Assembly: GCA_963669455.1 (NCBI GenBank)
Contig: OY770026.1
Coordinates: 3,596,001 to 3,660,000 of the forward strand
DNA length: 64,000 nt
DNA from: JAWKWH01 sp963669455
GTDB lineage: Bacteria > Pseudomonadota > Alphaproteobacteria > Rhizobiales > Rhizobiaceae
Direction: 5' to 3'
Shown here: in pieces, positions 7,960 through 17,092 of the stretch
How the letters are laid out: every line of letters starts with the position of its first letter
How positions within the stretch are numbered: the first letter of the stretch is position 1
The notes under the pieces: generated by a model
The model's database searches: none
The model's input: only the letters and a program-made list of their open reading frames with translations
Told to the model about the DNA's origin: nothing
Program-made: the position numbers and the translations under genes

Positions 7960-8081
7960 CAGGCAGGTTGAGCTTTGAAAATTCGCAAACCGGCCTGATC
8001 GTCGAAGCTGATACGCGTTTAACCGAACATTCACCATTACAGGGCATTTTTCACTGGAAACCAAATCCTGGGAGAGCCGAC
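7960..8081. other. Divergent intergenic region between the flp duplication and the pilus genes
   Basis: Together with the upstream part of unit 2 (7561-7959) this makes about 520 bp without a gene. It must contain the promoters of flp copy 2 (minus) and of the gene at 8082 (plus). Only the inserted element described separately was recognised. Confidence 0.55.
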
Positions 8082-8519
8082 ATGGCAATGGCGTTTAAAA
8101 CCAAAACAATTTCCTGCCTGGCGGCAGCTATCGGCAGCGCAGCTGTTGCACTTTTGCCGGCAGCCGCTGCTGAGACCGGCATCGAAATAAAGCTCAACCA
8201 AGCCAAAATCCTCAAACTTGCAAGACCTGCAGATACGATTGTGGTCGGCAATCCGGAAATCGCGGACGCGGCGGTTCAAAACGCATCGACTATCGTTCTT
8301 ACAGGAAAGGGTTTTGGCGTGACCAATCTGGTCATCCTTGATGAGGAGGGCGCCCCGGTCATCGACGAACAGGTTTATGTGACCCGCCAGGAAGCCAGAA
8401 CAATAAGAGTTTACCGGCGCGCCGCGCTTCAGACGCTTTCGTGTACACCACGGTGTGAAAGTGCCTATAAATCTGAAGCCGAGCAACAATCAGACTCTGA
8501 TGTGTCGGCTTCGCAATAA
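8082..8519 (+). CDS. Pilus assembly protein N-terminal domain protein
   Basis: 145 aa from the ATG at 8082, preceded by GGGAGAG; an earlier in-frame start lacks a clear site. A signal peptide ends at AAAA (about residue 30). The domain GIEIKLNQAKILKLARPADTIVVGNPEIADAAV ... LTGKGFGVTNLVILDEEG is the same type as the N-terminal domain of CpaC. It has no secretin part and ends in a polar tail. It probably acts in the periplasm with the Tad system, since it stands just before two TadE-like genes. Confidence 0.82.
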   Translation: MAMAFKTKTISCLAAAIGSAAVALLPAAAAETGIEIKLNQAKILKLARPADTIVVGNPEIADAAVQNASTIVLTGKGFGVTNLVILDEEGAPVIDEQVYVTRQEARTIRVYRRAALQTLSCTPRCESAYKSEAEQQSDSDVSASQ

Positions 8520-8672
8520 GAATTTTGCGGCGAAGACCAAATGGACGGTCTTCGTCATGGTTTACAAGTTCTAAATTCCAATAAGTAATCTTAACTAGAA
8601 CCCACACCGGATTTTAACCGGTCTGCATTATTGTGTCTGCAATCGAATTTATATCGGGATGCAGGTAACTAA

Positions 8673-9257
8673 ATGTGCAATTCAGAAGATGTTCAAGAAA
8701 AGCCCAGTATGGCGTCGCGATTGGGCTTAACACGCGCACGCGAGTTTTCCGGCGACCAGAACGGGGCCACGGCTATCGAGTTCACGATACTGGCCTTGCC
8801 GTTTATGCTGCTGATCTTTGCCATCCTTGAAACCTGCATCTCATTTGCCGGGCAGCAACTGCTTTCCAATGCTGCAGACAAGGTTGCAAGAGAATTGCGA
8901 ACCGGGCAGATCAAGGCGGCAACAATGACGAAAACAGACTTGCACGACAAGATTTGCGACGAACTTGAACTGATAGTGGCTAAAGACTGTCCTGAACTGG
9001 AAGTGGACTTACGCGAATATGCGACCTTCGCAGCAGCGGCAGCAGAAACAGTTCGATACACAGGTACAGGTGAAAATCGCGATATCGACACCAGCAGATT
9101 CGCAGTGACCCCGGGCGGGTCGGCGTCCAGGAACATGTTGCGGGTCTTTTATCGCTGGCCGATTTTGACTGACATCATGCGCAAGCGCCTTTCTACCATC
9201 AAGGGCGGCAAAACGCTGCATTTTTCGTCAGTGGTCTGGCAAAACGAACCATATTGA
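8673..9257 (+). CDS. TadE-like pseudopilin
   Basis: 194 aa from 8673; the in-frame ATG at 8709 (182 aa) is an alternative. The prepilin-like segment DQNGATAIEFTILALPFMLLIFAILE is typical of the TadE family, minor pseudopilins cleaved by CpaA. The rest is periplasmic and contains three Cys residues. A perfect 8-bp stem (CGAAGACC/GGTCTTCG, 8531-8554) lies upstream. Confidence 0.85.
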   Translation: MCNSEDVQEKPSMASRLGLTRAREFSGDQNGATAIEFTILALPFMLLIFAILETCISFAGQQLLSNAADKVARELRTGQIKAATMTKTDLHDKICDELELIVAKDCPELEVDLREYATFAAAAAETVRYTGTGENRDIDTSRFAVTPGGSASRNMLRVFYRWPILTDIMRKRLSTIKGGKTLHFSSVVWQNEPY

Positions 9258-9309
9258 TTGGACGCTTCCAGCGAAAAATTGGGAAGAAATTGGACAGGGG
9301 AAACTTCCG

Positions 9310-9936
9310 ATGATCGAATGTACGCTGAAAAAGGCGCGACGCCGCATAGGCCAAAGCAAACTGGCCCATTTTGCCAACAGCAAACAAGGTGTCGCAGCAA
9401 TTGAATTTGCATTCATCGCACCAATTCTGCTTGCGCTTTATTTTTTGACCATGGAAGTGGCGCAGGCAATCGATACCAATAAAAAGGTCAGCCGGGCATC
9501 AAGCATGATCGCTGATCTGATTACCCAGCAGCAGGGTGCAATTTCGAAATCCGAATTGGATGCGGTGATGGATATCGGTGCATCGGTGATGCAACCCTAT
9601 GGTCGTTCCTCTCCGGAATTCGTCGTTACCGCGATCGAAATCACGGACGCGAAAAACCCCAAAGTAAAGGTTGCCTGGTCAAGAAAGCTGAAAAATGGAA
9701 CTGCCAGCCGGGACGCGTCCAAAGGCACGACAACAACGGTGCCACCGAAACTGAAAATCCGCAACTCGTTTCTGATTCGCGTTGAAGCCAAGCTGGACTA
9801 CAAGCCAATCATTACATATTCCGCCGACCAGAAAAAAAGCCTGGGGCTGCTTGGAGCGTTTGACAATATTTCCATGTCGGAAAAATACCACCTCCGGCCA
9901 CGGGTGAGTTCGAAGATATCCTGCGACGATTGCTGA
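9310..9936 (+). CDS. TadE/TadG-like pseudopilin
   Basis: 208 aa, with AGGGGAAA before the ATG. The N-terminal segment SKQGVAAIEFAFIAPILLALYFLTMEV is a TadE-type transmembrane leader, and the remainder is extracytoplasmic. It begins 52 bp after the preceding TadE gene and ends at an intrinsic terminator, so the two form an operon. The larger TadG gene often found next in Rhizobiales is not present here. Confidence 0.85.
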   Translation: MIECTLKKARRRIGQSKLAHFANSKQGVAAIEFAFIAPILLALYFLTMEVAQAIDTNKKVSRASSMIADLITQQQGAISKSELDAVMDIGASVMQPYGRSSPEFVVTAIEITDAKNPKVKVAWSRKLKNGTASRDASKGTTTTVPPKLKIRNSFLIRVEAKLDYKPIITYSADQKKSLGLLGAFDNISMSEKYHLRPRVSSKISCDDC

Positions 9937-9966
9937 GAACCGGCCCGTCCAAGACCAATAAATAGG

Positions 9967-9995
9967 AAGGATCTGCCCCGGCAGGTCCTTTTTTA
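9967..9995 (+). terminator. Intrinsic terminator after the TadE operon
   Basis: AAGGATCTGCC, a 2-nt loop, then GGCAGGTCCTT followed by TTTTTA. The stem is 11 bp with one GU pair. Its T-run overlaps the end of the convergent phnD-like gene. Confidence 0.85.
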
Positions 9996-10907
9996 TTTCT
10001 TCGTGATTTTGACGATCAGCCTGTATGCCATGTCATAATGGCTGCCGGTAACTTCGGCAAAGCCGCCATCCACCGTGCCGGTGAGATGTTCCAAAACGTC
10101 AGGCTTGGTGTCAGCCAGACCGGTCAAAAATACTCCCAAAAGGCTTTTTGCTTCATCGTCGATATCGGCGCGCACCGCATGCGGACCATAGCGGAACATA
10201 TCCGAGCGCCACGGGACACTGAATGAAGAGAGGTCAACACCCTTTTCTTCCAGCATTTCCAACGTTCCGGAGTTTGGAACGGGTTCCAGCATTTCATCTG
10301 CAAGTTCCCAACCGAACAGGCCATCAACCTCGCCGTTTAGGAACATGTTCAAGGCATCTGTGTCGGACGATGCGGCGACCAGTTTTGCGCTGTCGATCTG
10401 CAACAACCCATCGGTTTCGGCCAGCACTGCCATGGGCAAAAGTCCGCCTGCAACACTGTCGCTATCTGCATAGGCTGTTTTGACGGTCCTGAGTTCGCCA
10501 GGTTCGCTTATGGCCGAATTGCGGACAAGCAGCACGGAACGGATGCCAACATCACCTTTGGCGCCAAGCCTGGCGGCGACCGGTTTTAGACACTTGCACA
10601 GATTTTGCGCCGTGGCGAATGCCATCGTCGAGTAGATGGCGTAATCAATTCGCGAGGTGGCATGCGCATCGATCAATGCGGCATAGTTTTTTGCGATGAA
10701 TATTCGAACGGGCATATTCAACGCAGCCGAAAAAGCGCCTTCGATTTCGGAAAGCCCGGCGATTGTCCTTTCTGTCCCCGGATCGGCAAGCATTCCGATC
10801 TTGAAGGTGCCGAGATCTTCGCGCCATCCCGCCTCAGCCGGTTTTGTCGTGGCAAGGCAGGCAAACGTGAGAAGAAAGCATGCGAAAATCCGCGGAAGTT
10901 TCGTCAT
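9993..10907 (-). CDS. PhnD-type phosphate/phosphonate ABC transporter substrate-binding protein, orphan
   Basis: 304 aa with a signal peptide (cleavage near KPAEA, residue 26). The fold signature follows PhnD-like periplasmic binding proteins: FKIGMLADPGTERTIAGL, ARIDYAIYSTMAFATA-like core, VKTAYADSDSVAGGL and FLNGEVDGLFGWE. The real ligand is unknown. No ATPase or permease is adjacent, so it is an orphan that either serves a transporter elsewhere or acts as a sensor. It converges on the TadE operon and is divergent from deoB. Confidence 0.75.
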   Translation of the reverse strand: MTKLPRIFACFLLTFACLATTKPAEAGWREDLGTFKIGMLADPGTERTIAGLSEIEGAFSAALNMPVRIFIAKNYAALIDAHATSRIDYAIYSTMAFATAQNLCKCLKPVAARLGAKGDVGIRSVLLVRNSAISEPGELRTVKTAYADSDSVAGGLLPMAVLAETDGLLQIDSAKLVAASSDTDALNMFLNGEVDGLFGWELADEMLEPVPNSGTLEMLEEKGVDLSSFSVPWRSDMFRYGPHAVRADIDDEAKSLLGVFLTGLADTKPDVLEHLTGTVDGGFAEVTGSHYDMAYRLIVKITKK

Positions 10908-11033
10908 CGGTTTATCTTTTCTAAGATCAGGGCTTCAAATCATCAGACCACTAACCAAATGCAGTTTCAATATGGTTTGCGAATAACGCTTATCATGCCT
11001 ATCAGTGAAGCATTCTTTGCCGCGAGGTTTTAT

Positions 11034-12275
11034 ATGGCACGAGCGTTTTTGTTTGTTCTGGATTCGGTCGGCATCGGCGGCGCACCCGATGCCTCCAAGT
11101 TCGATGATGCCGGTGCCAACACCTTGGCACATATCGCTGAGCGTTGCGCAAATGGCGAGGCAGACCGGAAGGGATTGCGCCGCGGACCGCTTAATATCCC
11201 CAACCTTGCAGCACTCGGACTTTATGGCGCCGTCGAAATCGCAACGGGGGAAAAACCTGCTTTTTTGCAATCCACGCAACCGATCACCGGCTTTTACGGC
11301 GCCGCCGCCGAACAATCGAGCGGCAAGGACACTCCGTCGGGGCACTGGGAAATTGCCGGGGTGCCGGTGTTGTTTGATTGGGGTTATTTTCCCGAAACCG
11401 AACCAGCCTTTGCGCGCGCGCTTACCGATGCAATCATCAAAGAAGCCCAGTTGCCCGGCTATCTTGGCGGTACGCACGCATCTGGAACCGACATCATCCG
11501 TGATTTCGGCGAGGAGCATATCCGTTCGGGCAAGCCGATTTTCTATACCTCAGCCGATTCAGTCATTCAGATCGCCGCACATGAAAAAGCGTTTGGCCTT
11601 ACCCGGCTCTACGCACTTTGCGAAACCGTCTACCGGCATGTCGAACCGTTGAATATCGGACGTGTGATCGCCCGTCCGTTCGTCGGTGACACCAAAGAGG
11701 ATTTCAGCCGGACGGCAAACCGCCGCGATTTCGCTATTCCTCCGCACGAGCCAACGCTGCTCGACCGCCTTTCAGAGCGCGGTTCGCAGGTCATCGCGGT
11801 GGGCAAAATCGGCGACATATTTGCGCATCGCGGCATAACGGAAACCCGCAAGGCTGCCGGAAACATGGCCATGTTCGACACCGCACTCGATGCGATGGCG
11901 GACGCTGAAGACGGCGGTCTCGTATTCGCCAATTTTGTCGATTTTGACATGTTGTTTGGTCACCGGCGCGATGTTCCCGGCTATGCGGCGTCACTGGAGG
12001 AATTCGACCGGCGGCTGCCCGAGGCGCTGGCACTGCTTGAAGCCGGAGACATGCTTTTGCTGACAGCTGACCATGGCTGTGACCCAACCTGGAAAGGCAC
12101 TGACCACACGCGCGAATGTGTGCCGATTTTGGCCTGTGGGCCGGGTTTCAGGTCAGGCCCGATCGGCTTCAGGCACAGTTTTGCCGATATCGGCGAAACG
12201 GTTGGCGAACATCTGGGCCTTGCCTGCGGACCGCATGGGACCTCCTTTTTAAAGTTAGTTGCTCCCAATGCCTGA
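11034..12275 (+). CDS. deoB: Phosphopentomutase DeoB
   Basis: 413 aa from the ATG at 11034, where family homology begins (MARAFLFVLDSVGIGGAPDA). Metal-binding motifs of the alkaline-phosphatase superfamily are seen at DSVG and ADHGCDPTWKGTDHTRE. The phosphorylated Thr lies in SGKDTPSGHWE. It interconverts (deoxy)ribose 1- and 5-phosphate in nucleoside salvage. The open frame runs more than 400 bp further upstream without homology. The last 8 nt overlap mutM. Confidence 0.95.
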   Translation: MARAFLFVLDSVGIGGAPDASKFDDAGANTLAHIAERCANGEADRKGLRRGPLNIPNLAALGLYGAVEIATGEKPAFLQSTQPITGFYGAAAEQSSGKDTPSGHWEIAGVPVLFDWGYFPETEPAFARALTDAIIKEAQLPGYLGGTHASGTDIIRDFGEEHIRSGKPIFYTSADSVIQIAAHEKAFGLTRLYALCETVYRHVEPLNIGRVIARPFVGDTKEDFSRTANRRDFAIPPHEPTLLDRLSERGSQVIAVGKIGDIFAHRGITETRKAAGNMAMFDTALDAMADAEDGGLVFANFVDFDMLFGHRRDVPGYAASLEEFDRRLPEALALLEAGDMLLLTADHGCDPTWKGTDHTRECVPILACGPGFRSGPIGFRHSFADIGETVGEHLGLACGPHGTSFLKLVAPNA

Positions 12276-13161
12276 ATTGCCGGAAGTGGAAACCGTCCGC
12301 CGCGGATTGCAACCCGTCATGGAAAACGCGCGTATCACCAATGTTTTGCAGCGGCGGCCGGATCTGCGGTTTCCGTTTCCGCAGCGGTTTTGCGAGAGGC
12401 TTTGCGGCCGGAGCATCACCGCACTTTCGCGCCGCGCCAAATATCTGCTGATGCATCTCGACAACAGTGAGGTGCTGGTCAGCCATCTGGGTATGTCGGG
12501 GTCCTTCAGGATTGACGAGGGAGCAGCGACCGGCAACCCCGGCAATTTTTCGTTGCCGCGGAATAAAACCGAAGCACACGACCATGTTGTGTTTTTTCTG
12601 ACGACAGAAGATGGGGCCAAAGCGAAAGTAACCTACAATGATCCGCGCCGTTTTGGCTTTATGCTGCTGGTTGCCGGCGACGGGCTGGCCGAACACCGGT
12701 TTTTCGCCAATCTTGGAATTGAGCCCACTGGTAATGCGCTCAATGGTGAAATGATCGCGACTTTGTTTGGCGGAAAGAAAGCCCCTTTGAAAGCAGCGTT
12801 GCTGGACCAGAGATTGATCGCCGGGCTCGGCAATATCTATGTCTGCGAAGCGCTATGGCGTGCCGGCCTCGACCCTAGGAGAAAAGCCGGGACGGTTGCA
12901 AAGTCTTCCGCCAAGGCAAAGGCTGCCTGCGACGGGCTCGCCGATGCCGTCAGGACTGTTATTTCCGACGCAATCGAGGCTGGCGGATCATCACTTCGCG
13001 ATTATGTCCATACCGACGGCCAGCTTGGATATTTCCAGCACAGGTTTAATGTTTATGATCGCGAAGGCGCACCATGTGCCCGTCCCGGATGTAAGGGTAC
13101 AATCGGCCGCATCGTTCAGTCCGGCAGGTCGACGTTTTTTTGCCCGTCATGTCAGCGATAG
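12268..13161 (+). CDS. mutM: Formamidopyrimidine-DNA glycosylase MutM (Fpg)
   Basis: 297 aa. The start at 12268 gives MPELPEVE, leaving the obligatory catalytic Pro after Met removal; a TTG 9 nt earlier is excluded for that reason. Helix-two-turn-helix motifs GLGNIYVCEALW and a four-Cys zinc finger near the C-terminus (C-x4-C ... CPSC) are present. It removes 8-oxoguanine and opens the strand by beta,delta-elimination. It is coupled to deoB by overlap. Confidence 0.97.
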   Translation: MPELPEVETVRRGLQPVMENARITNVLQRRPDLRFPFPQRFCERLCGRSITALSRRAKYLLMHLDNSEVLVSHLGMSGSFRIDEGAATGNPGNFSLPRNKTEAHDHVVFFLTTEDGAKAKVTYNDPRRFGFMLLVAGDGLAEHRFFANLGIEPTGNALNGEMIATLFGGKKAPLKAALLDQRLIAGLGNIYVCEALWRAGLDPRRKAGTVAKSSAKAKAACDGLADAVRTVISDAIEAGGSSLRDYVHTDGQLGYFQHRFNVYDREGAPCARPGCKGTIGRIVQSGRSTFFCPSCQR

Positions 13162-13246
13162 TTCAATGGCGGCGATAGGCTGGAGTAGTTTTCTTGTTTA
13201 ATATGAAGCGGGCGTTTGAGCGCCTGGAACAATGAGGATCAATTTG

Positions 13247-14020
13247 ATGAGTTACGAAACAATCATCGTCGAAACCAAGGGCAAGGTCGGATTGATCCGG
13301 TTGAACCGGCCCAAAGCCCTAAACGCGCTGAACACTGCGGTCATGAAAGAAATGATATCAGCGCTGGCCGGGTTTGATGAGGATGCGCGGGTGAGCGCCA
13401 TTGTGATTACGGGTTCTGAAAAGGCATTTGCCGCCGGTGCAGATGTCAAGGAAATGCAACCATTGTCCTATGCGGAAGCCTATGCGGCTGATTTTTTTGC
13501 CGCCTGGGAGGCTCTGACGCGGGTGCGCAAGCCCATCATAGCGGCAGTATCGGGATACGCGCTTGGAGGCGGTTGCGAACTGGCGATGATGTGCGATTTC
13601 ATCATCGCGTCGGAAAGCGCAAAGTTCGGGCAACCGGAAATCACGCTTGGCGTTATGCCTGGAATGGGCGGATCACAGCGTCTTACACGCGCGGTCGGCA
13701 AGGCGAAAGCCATGGATATGTGCCTTACCGGCCGGATGATGGATGCGGCGGAGGCCGAAAGCAGCGGACTGGTGTCGCGCGTGGTTGGCGATAATGAACT
13801 GATCGAGGAAGCGCTCAAAGCTGCCGGAAAGATTGCCGAATTTTCAATGCCTGCCGTCATGATGGCAAAGGAGGCGGTCAACCGGGCCGACGAAACAACA
13901 CTTGCCGAGGGCCTGCGATTTGAGCGCCGTTTGTTTCATTCCCTGTTTGCGATGGAGGACCAGAAAGAAGGAATGGCGGCTTTCGTCGAAAAGCGCTCGG
14001 CCGGTTTCAAGAACAAGTAG
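13247..14020 (+). CDS. Enoyl-CoA hydratase (crotonase family)
   Basis: 257 aa from the ATG at 13247 (MSYETIIVE), with a GAGG site upstream. Crotonase features include FAAGADVKEM (CoA-binding oxyanion loop), GYALGGGCELAMMCD, and the catalytic Glu pair in QPEITLGVMPGMGGSQRL. It hydrates trans-2-enoyl-CoA in beta-oxidation. The position between mutM and rpsT is common in Rhizobiales. Confidence 0.92.
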   Translation: MSYETIIVETKGKVGLIRLNRPKALNALNTAVMKEMISALAGFDEDARVSAIVITGSEKAFAAGADVKEMQPLSYAEAYAADFFAAWEALTRVRKPIIAAVSGYALGGGCELAMMCDFIIASESAKFGQPEITLGVMPGMGGSQRLTRAVGKAKAMDMCLTGRMMDAAEAESSGLVSRVVGDNELIEEALKAAGKIAEFSMPAVMMAKEAVNRADETTLAEGLRFERRLFHSLFAMEDQKEGMAAFVEKRSAGFKNK

Positions 14021-14063
14021 CCGGACAAGCGGACCGAAACAGCATGGCAAGTCCAATCCGGCG

Positions 14064-14092
14064 TTGACGCGAAATACGTTTCGAACTATAAG
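14064..14092 (+). promoter_or_regulatory. Predicted sigma-70 type promoter of rpsT
   Basis: TTGACG at 14064-14069 and TATAAG at 14087-14092 are separated by exactly 17 bp. The expected start is near 14099. The leader then contains a GGCGGCC-TTCT-GGCCGCC hairpin (about 14107-14125), followed by CGCTTGTTTT, which could act as a leader terminator or S20 control site. Confidence 0.7.
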
Positions 14093-14205
14093 CGCGCCAG
14101 TTTGAGGCGGCCTTCTGGCCGCCCGCTTGTTTTAAGGCCCCCATACGTAATTGCAATCGTGCAAACGTTGATGTTGCGGCCATCGGAAGAAAAGAGAGAA
14201 GCACC

Positions 14206-14472
14206 ATGGCCAACACGTCATCGGCCAAGAAAGCAACGCGCAAAATAGCCAGGCGTACTGCGGTCAATAAAAACCGGATTTCACGTGTTCGCACCTATGT
14301 CCGCAAACTCGAGGAAGCGATTGCGGCAGGTGACAAGGCGGCCGCAGAGGCAGCCTTCAAACAGGCCCAGCCAGAGCTTATGAGAGCTGCTGGCAAGGGC
14401 ACGATGCATCGCAACACGGCGTCTAGAAAAGTGTCGAGATTGTCGAGCCGGGTCAAAGCTCTCTCTGGCTAG
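14206..14472 (+). CDS. rpsT: 30S ribosomal protein S20
   Basis: 88 aa, of usual size, Lys/Arg/Ala-rich (MANTSSAKKATRKIARRTAV ... NTASRKVSRLSSRVKAL). It binds 16S rRNA in the small subunit. It has its own promoter and terminator, and the usual neighbour dnaA lies downstream. Confidence 0.97.
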   Translation: MANTSSAKKATRKIARRTAVNKNRISRVRTYVRKLEEAIAAGDKAAAEAAFKQAQPELMRAAGKGTMHRNTASRKVSRLSSRVKALSG

Positions 14473-14529
14473 AGCAGTTTAGACGGCTGCGTTTGAACGC
14501 TGCAAACACATCAAAATGCTTGGTGCATG

Positions 14530-14556
14530 AAAGCCGGCTGTTCCTGCCGGCTTTTC
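14530..14556 (+). terminator. Intrinsic terminator of rpsT
   Basis: AAAGCCGGC and GCCGGCTTT pair around a 7-nt loop and are followed by TTCTGG. The 9-bp stem is perfect and the T-run is short. Confidence 0.8.
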
Positions 14557-14655
14557 TGGTTTTACCCTGCCGCCGCCATTCCTGAATCTATAGCCGGCAA
14601 AGCTTCTTCAACCCTGAGATAGCCGGAAAAACTGTTACAAAACAGCCATATAGCC

Positions 14656-14664
14656 TGTGGATAA
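14656..14664 (-). promoter_or_regulatory. DnaA box
   Basis: The minus strand reads TTATCCACA, the exact consensus, about 600 bp upstream of dnaA. It may serve dnaA autoregulation. It is solitary, so it is not evidence for oriC. Confidence 0.5.
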
Positions 14665-15261
14665 CTTTGAACGGCAGCAAAGCTATCCGTTATCTTTCAA
14701 TGGGTTAGCGGCCCTTATTCCCGATCAATATCAATCACGTTTGGCGGCAGTCGGACAGAACCGCTGTCAAGAAAATTTTCGAACTTTTTTTTTAGCCGCG
14801 TGATATTTTTTCTCCTTGCCAGGAAAGAGATTGAATCAGAAAGATTTATCCGGGATTGCCTCGCCGAAAGAGCCATGATTCGGCTCTTTGCAAGCATATA
14901 AAGTTAAAAAAAACTTCAATCGCCGCCTTGCGCTTTCCACAGTGAATTCGGTAGTGTCCATCCATCGGAACGGACGGGCTCGACGCCCAAATGTCTATCA
15001 AATTTTGACGGGGTTTAACATCGGTTTTGTGCCGGTGAGTGTGGCTTCTTGTCTGTTTCGTGACGACGGATCACCGGCGTCATATTCACGTTTGTACTGA
15101 GTATTCGGGCAACTTCTTATTCTTTCCGGGGCTTTTCACATGTTTTACATCGTGAAATGGCCGCAAAGGGCAATGGATTTGCACAATACTTTTTGGACAG
15201 AAGCTTATGGAGGTGCGGTTACTTAAGCGTATTTGATATTGGATCTTAAGAAAATTGGGGG

Positions 15262-16881
15262 ATGGCGGCGCTTGCAGGATCAAGCGCTTTTGGAAAACAA
15301 AAAACGGGATGGCGGCAATCCGACATGATTATTGAGAGCAACACTGTGGCGGTACGGGCGGCGAACGCTGGGTCGGTAGCAAGGCCTTCAGGGGACAGAG
15401 GCATGGCATCAAATGATGGCAAGAAGGTTTTTGATCGCGTAAGGGCTCAATTGAAGGCCCAGCTTGGCGCAGAGGTATTTGCCAGCTGGTTTGAACGGAT
15501 GAAACTGGTGGATGCGACATCCAGCATCGTGCGGTTGTCGGTACCGACCACTTTCCTTCGCTCCTGGATCAACAACCACTATCTCGATCTTATCGTTAAG
15601 CTGTGGAAGGCCGATGCGCCGGAATTGCTGCGCGTTGAGATCGTGGTGCGTAGCGCGGTCAGAAACAGCCTCGCAGCCGGTGACAAACTGGCACGACCAG
15701 CCTCGAAAACCAAAACGCAGGCAGACGTCAACAAATCGGCCATCAACATTCGAAGCTCTTTGCCGGCTACATCTGCGGCTTTGACGCCGGGTGCGGGTGG
15801 AAAACCGGACGCCGGACGCATGCGCAATACTGTTTTGGGATCGCCGCTTGATGGACGCTACACATTTGCATCCTTCGTCGAAGGCCCGTCCAACCGGGTG
15901 GCGTTTGCCGCTGCGCGCGCTGTTGCCGAACAGGCTTCAAGCGCGACCCGGTTCAACCCCTTATTCATCCATGCATCGGTCGGACTCGGCAAGACACATC
16001 TGTTACAGGCGGTTGCTGCGGAGGCGCTCGCCCGCGATCCACAATCCCAGGTTGTTTATCTCACAGCAGAATATTTCATGTGGCGTTTTGCGACAGCCAT
16101 CCGCGACAACAATGCCCTTACCTTCAAGGAGCAGCTTCGCGACATCGACCTTCTGGTCATCGACGACATGCAATTTCTGCAGGGCAAGTCGATCCAGCAC
16201 GAGTTTTGCCACCTGATCAACATGCTGCTGGACAGCGCTAAACAGGTCGTTGTGGCCGCTGATCGCCCCCCCTCGGAGCTTGAATCGCTGGAACCGCGCG
16301 TCCGCTCGCGGCTGAACGGCGGTGTGGCACTGGAAATGGCATCGCCGGATTACGAAATGCGCCTTTCGATGTTGCGGCAGCGGCTTGCGGAAAACAAAGC
16401 CGAAGACCAGTCACTGGATATTCCAGACGCGATACTGGAACATGTCGCCCGGGTGGTGACGGGCAGCGGACGCGAGTTGGAGGGGGCCTTCAACCAGCTC
16501 ATTTTTCGCCAATCATTCGAACCGCAGCTCTCGGTTGAACGAATCGATGATTTGCTCGGACATATCTATCGCTCTGGCGAACCCAAGCGCATCCGCATTG
16601 AGGACATTCAGCGGGCCGTCTCGCGCCACTACAATGTGTCAAGAACCGAACTGCTCTCCAACCGGCGCACCCGGACCATCGTCCGGCCGCGGCAAATTGC
16701 GATGTATCTCGCCAAGGTGCTGACGCCGAGATCCCTGCCCGAAATCGGGCGGCGTTTTGGCGGCCGCGATCACACCACCGTTTTGCACGCCGTGCGCAAG
16801 ATCGAGGGATTGTCAGAATCCGACAAGATACTGGCGCGTGAAATCGAGCTGCTGAAGCGGCTGATTCACGAACAGACCTGA
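15262..16881 (+). CDS. dnaA: Chromosomal replication initiator DnaA
   Basis: 539 aa from 15262. Later in-frame ATGs at 15325 and 15403 are possible starts; the last has AGGGGA at good spacing and would remove about 47 residues of poorly conserved extension. Domain I begins at about VFDRVRAQLKAQLG. The AAA+ domain has Walker A SVGLGKTHL and Walker B LLVIDDMQF. The C-terminal DNA-binding signature is GRRFGGRDHTTVLHAVRKIE. It is followed by dnaN and recF, as in Brucella-like chromosomes. Confidence 0.97.
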   Translation: MAALAGSSAFGKQKTGWRQSDMIIESNTVAVRAANAGSVARPSGDRGMASNDGKKVFDRVRAQLKAQLGAEVFASWFERMKLVDATSSIVRLSVPTTFLRSWINNHYLDLIVKLWKADAPELLRVEIVVRSAVRNSLAAGDKLARPASKTKTQADVNKSAINIRSSLPATSAALTPGAGGKPDAGRMRNTVLGSPLDGRYTFASFVEGPSNRVAFAAARAVAEQASSATRFNPLFIHASVGLGKTHLLQAVAAEALARDPQSQVVYLTAEYFMWRFATAIRDNNALTFKEQLRDIDLLVIDDMQFLQGKSIQHEFCHLINMLLDSAKQVVVAADRPPSELESLEPRVRSRLNGGVALEMASPDYEMRLSMLRQRLAENKAEDQSLDIPDAILEHVARVVTGSGRELEGAFNQLIFRQSFEPQLSVERIDDLLGHIYRSGEPKRIRIEDIQRAVSRHYNVSRTELLSNRRTRTIVRPRQIAMYLAKVLTPRSLPEIGRRFGGRDHTTVLHAVRKIEGLSESDKILAREIELLKRLIHEQT

Positions 16882-16924
16882 CACCAGCCAGGCGCTTACA
16901 GCGCACTGTCAGGCGGTCTGAAAT

Positions 16925-16949
16925 CATCCGCCCCGGACCGGGGCGGATG
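16925..16949 (+). terminator. Hairpin between dnaA and dnaN
   Basis: CATCCGCCCC and GGGGCGGATG form a perfect 10-bp stem with a 5-nt loop 43 nt after the dnaA stop. It is followed by TTATCCCC rather than a proper T-run, so termination may be partial. Confidence 0.55.
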
Positions 16950-17092
16950 TTATCCCCAAAATCCTTGCCGAATGGTGGGCCAAGTCGCATGCGGGCTTGC
17001 GTTTTATCGCATTTTCCTGTCATTTTGCAGCGGCTTCGCAGGCAGAAAGCCGGGCTGCGGAATTCGGGAAAATCAGGCAAGATCGGTTTGTT

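Larger units (their letters stand above)
14473..15261. other. 789-bp non-coding region upstream of dnaA
   Basis: No gene is supported; short open frames here have no family features. It contains the rpsT terminator, one perfect DnaA-box 9-mer (14656-14664), weaker TTATCC-type sites (for example 14846) and AT-rich tracts at about 14775-14830. It probably holds the dnaA promoter and autoregulatory region. Confidence 0.6.

Noticed and set aside
14473..15261. Possible chromosomal origin upstream of dnaA
   Set aside because: Only one perfect DnaA box was found. In Rhizobiales the origin is usually near hemE, not dnaA.
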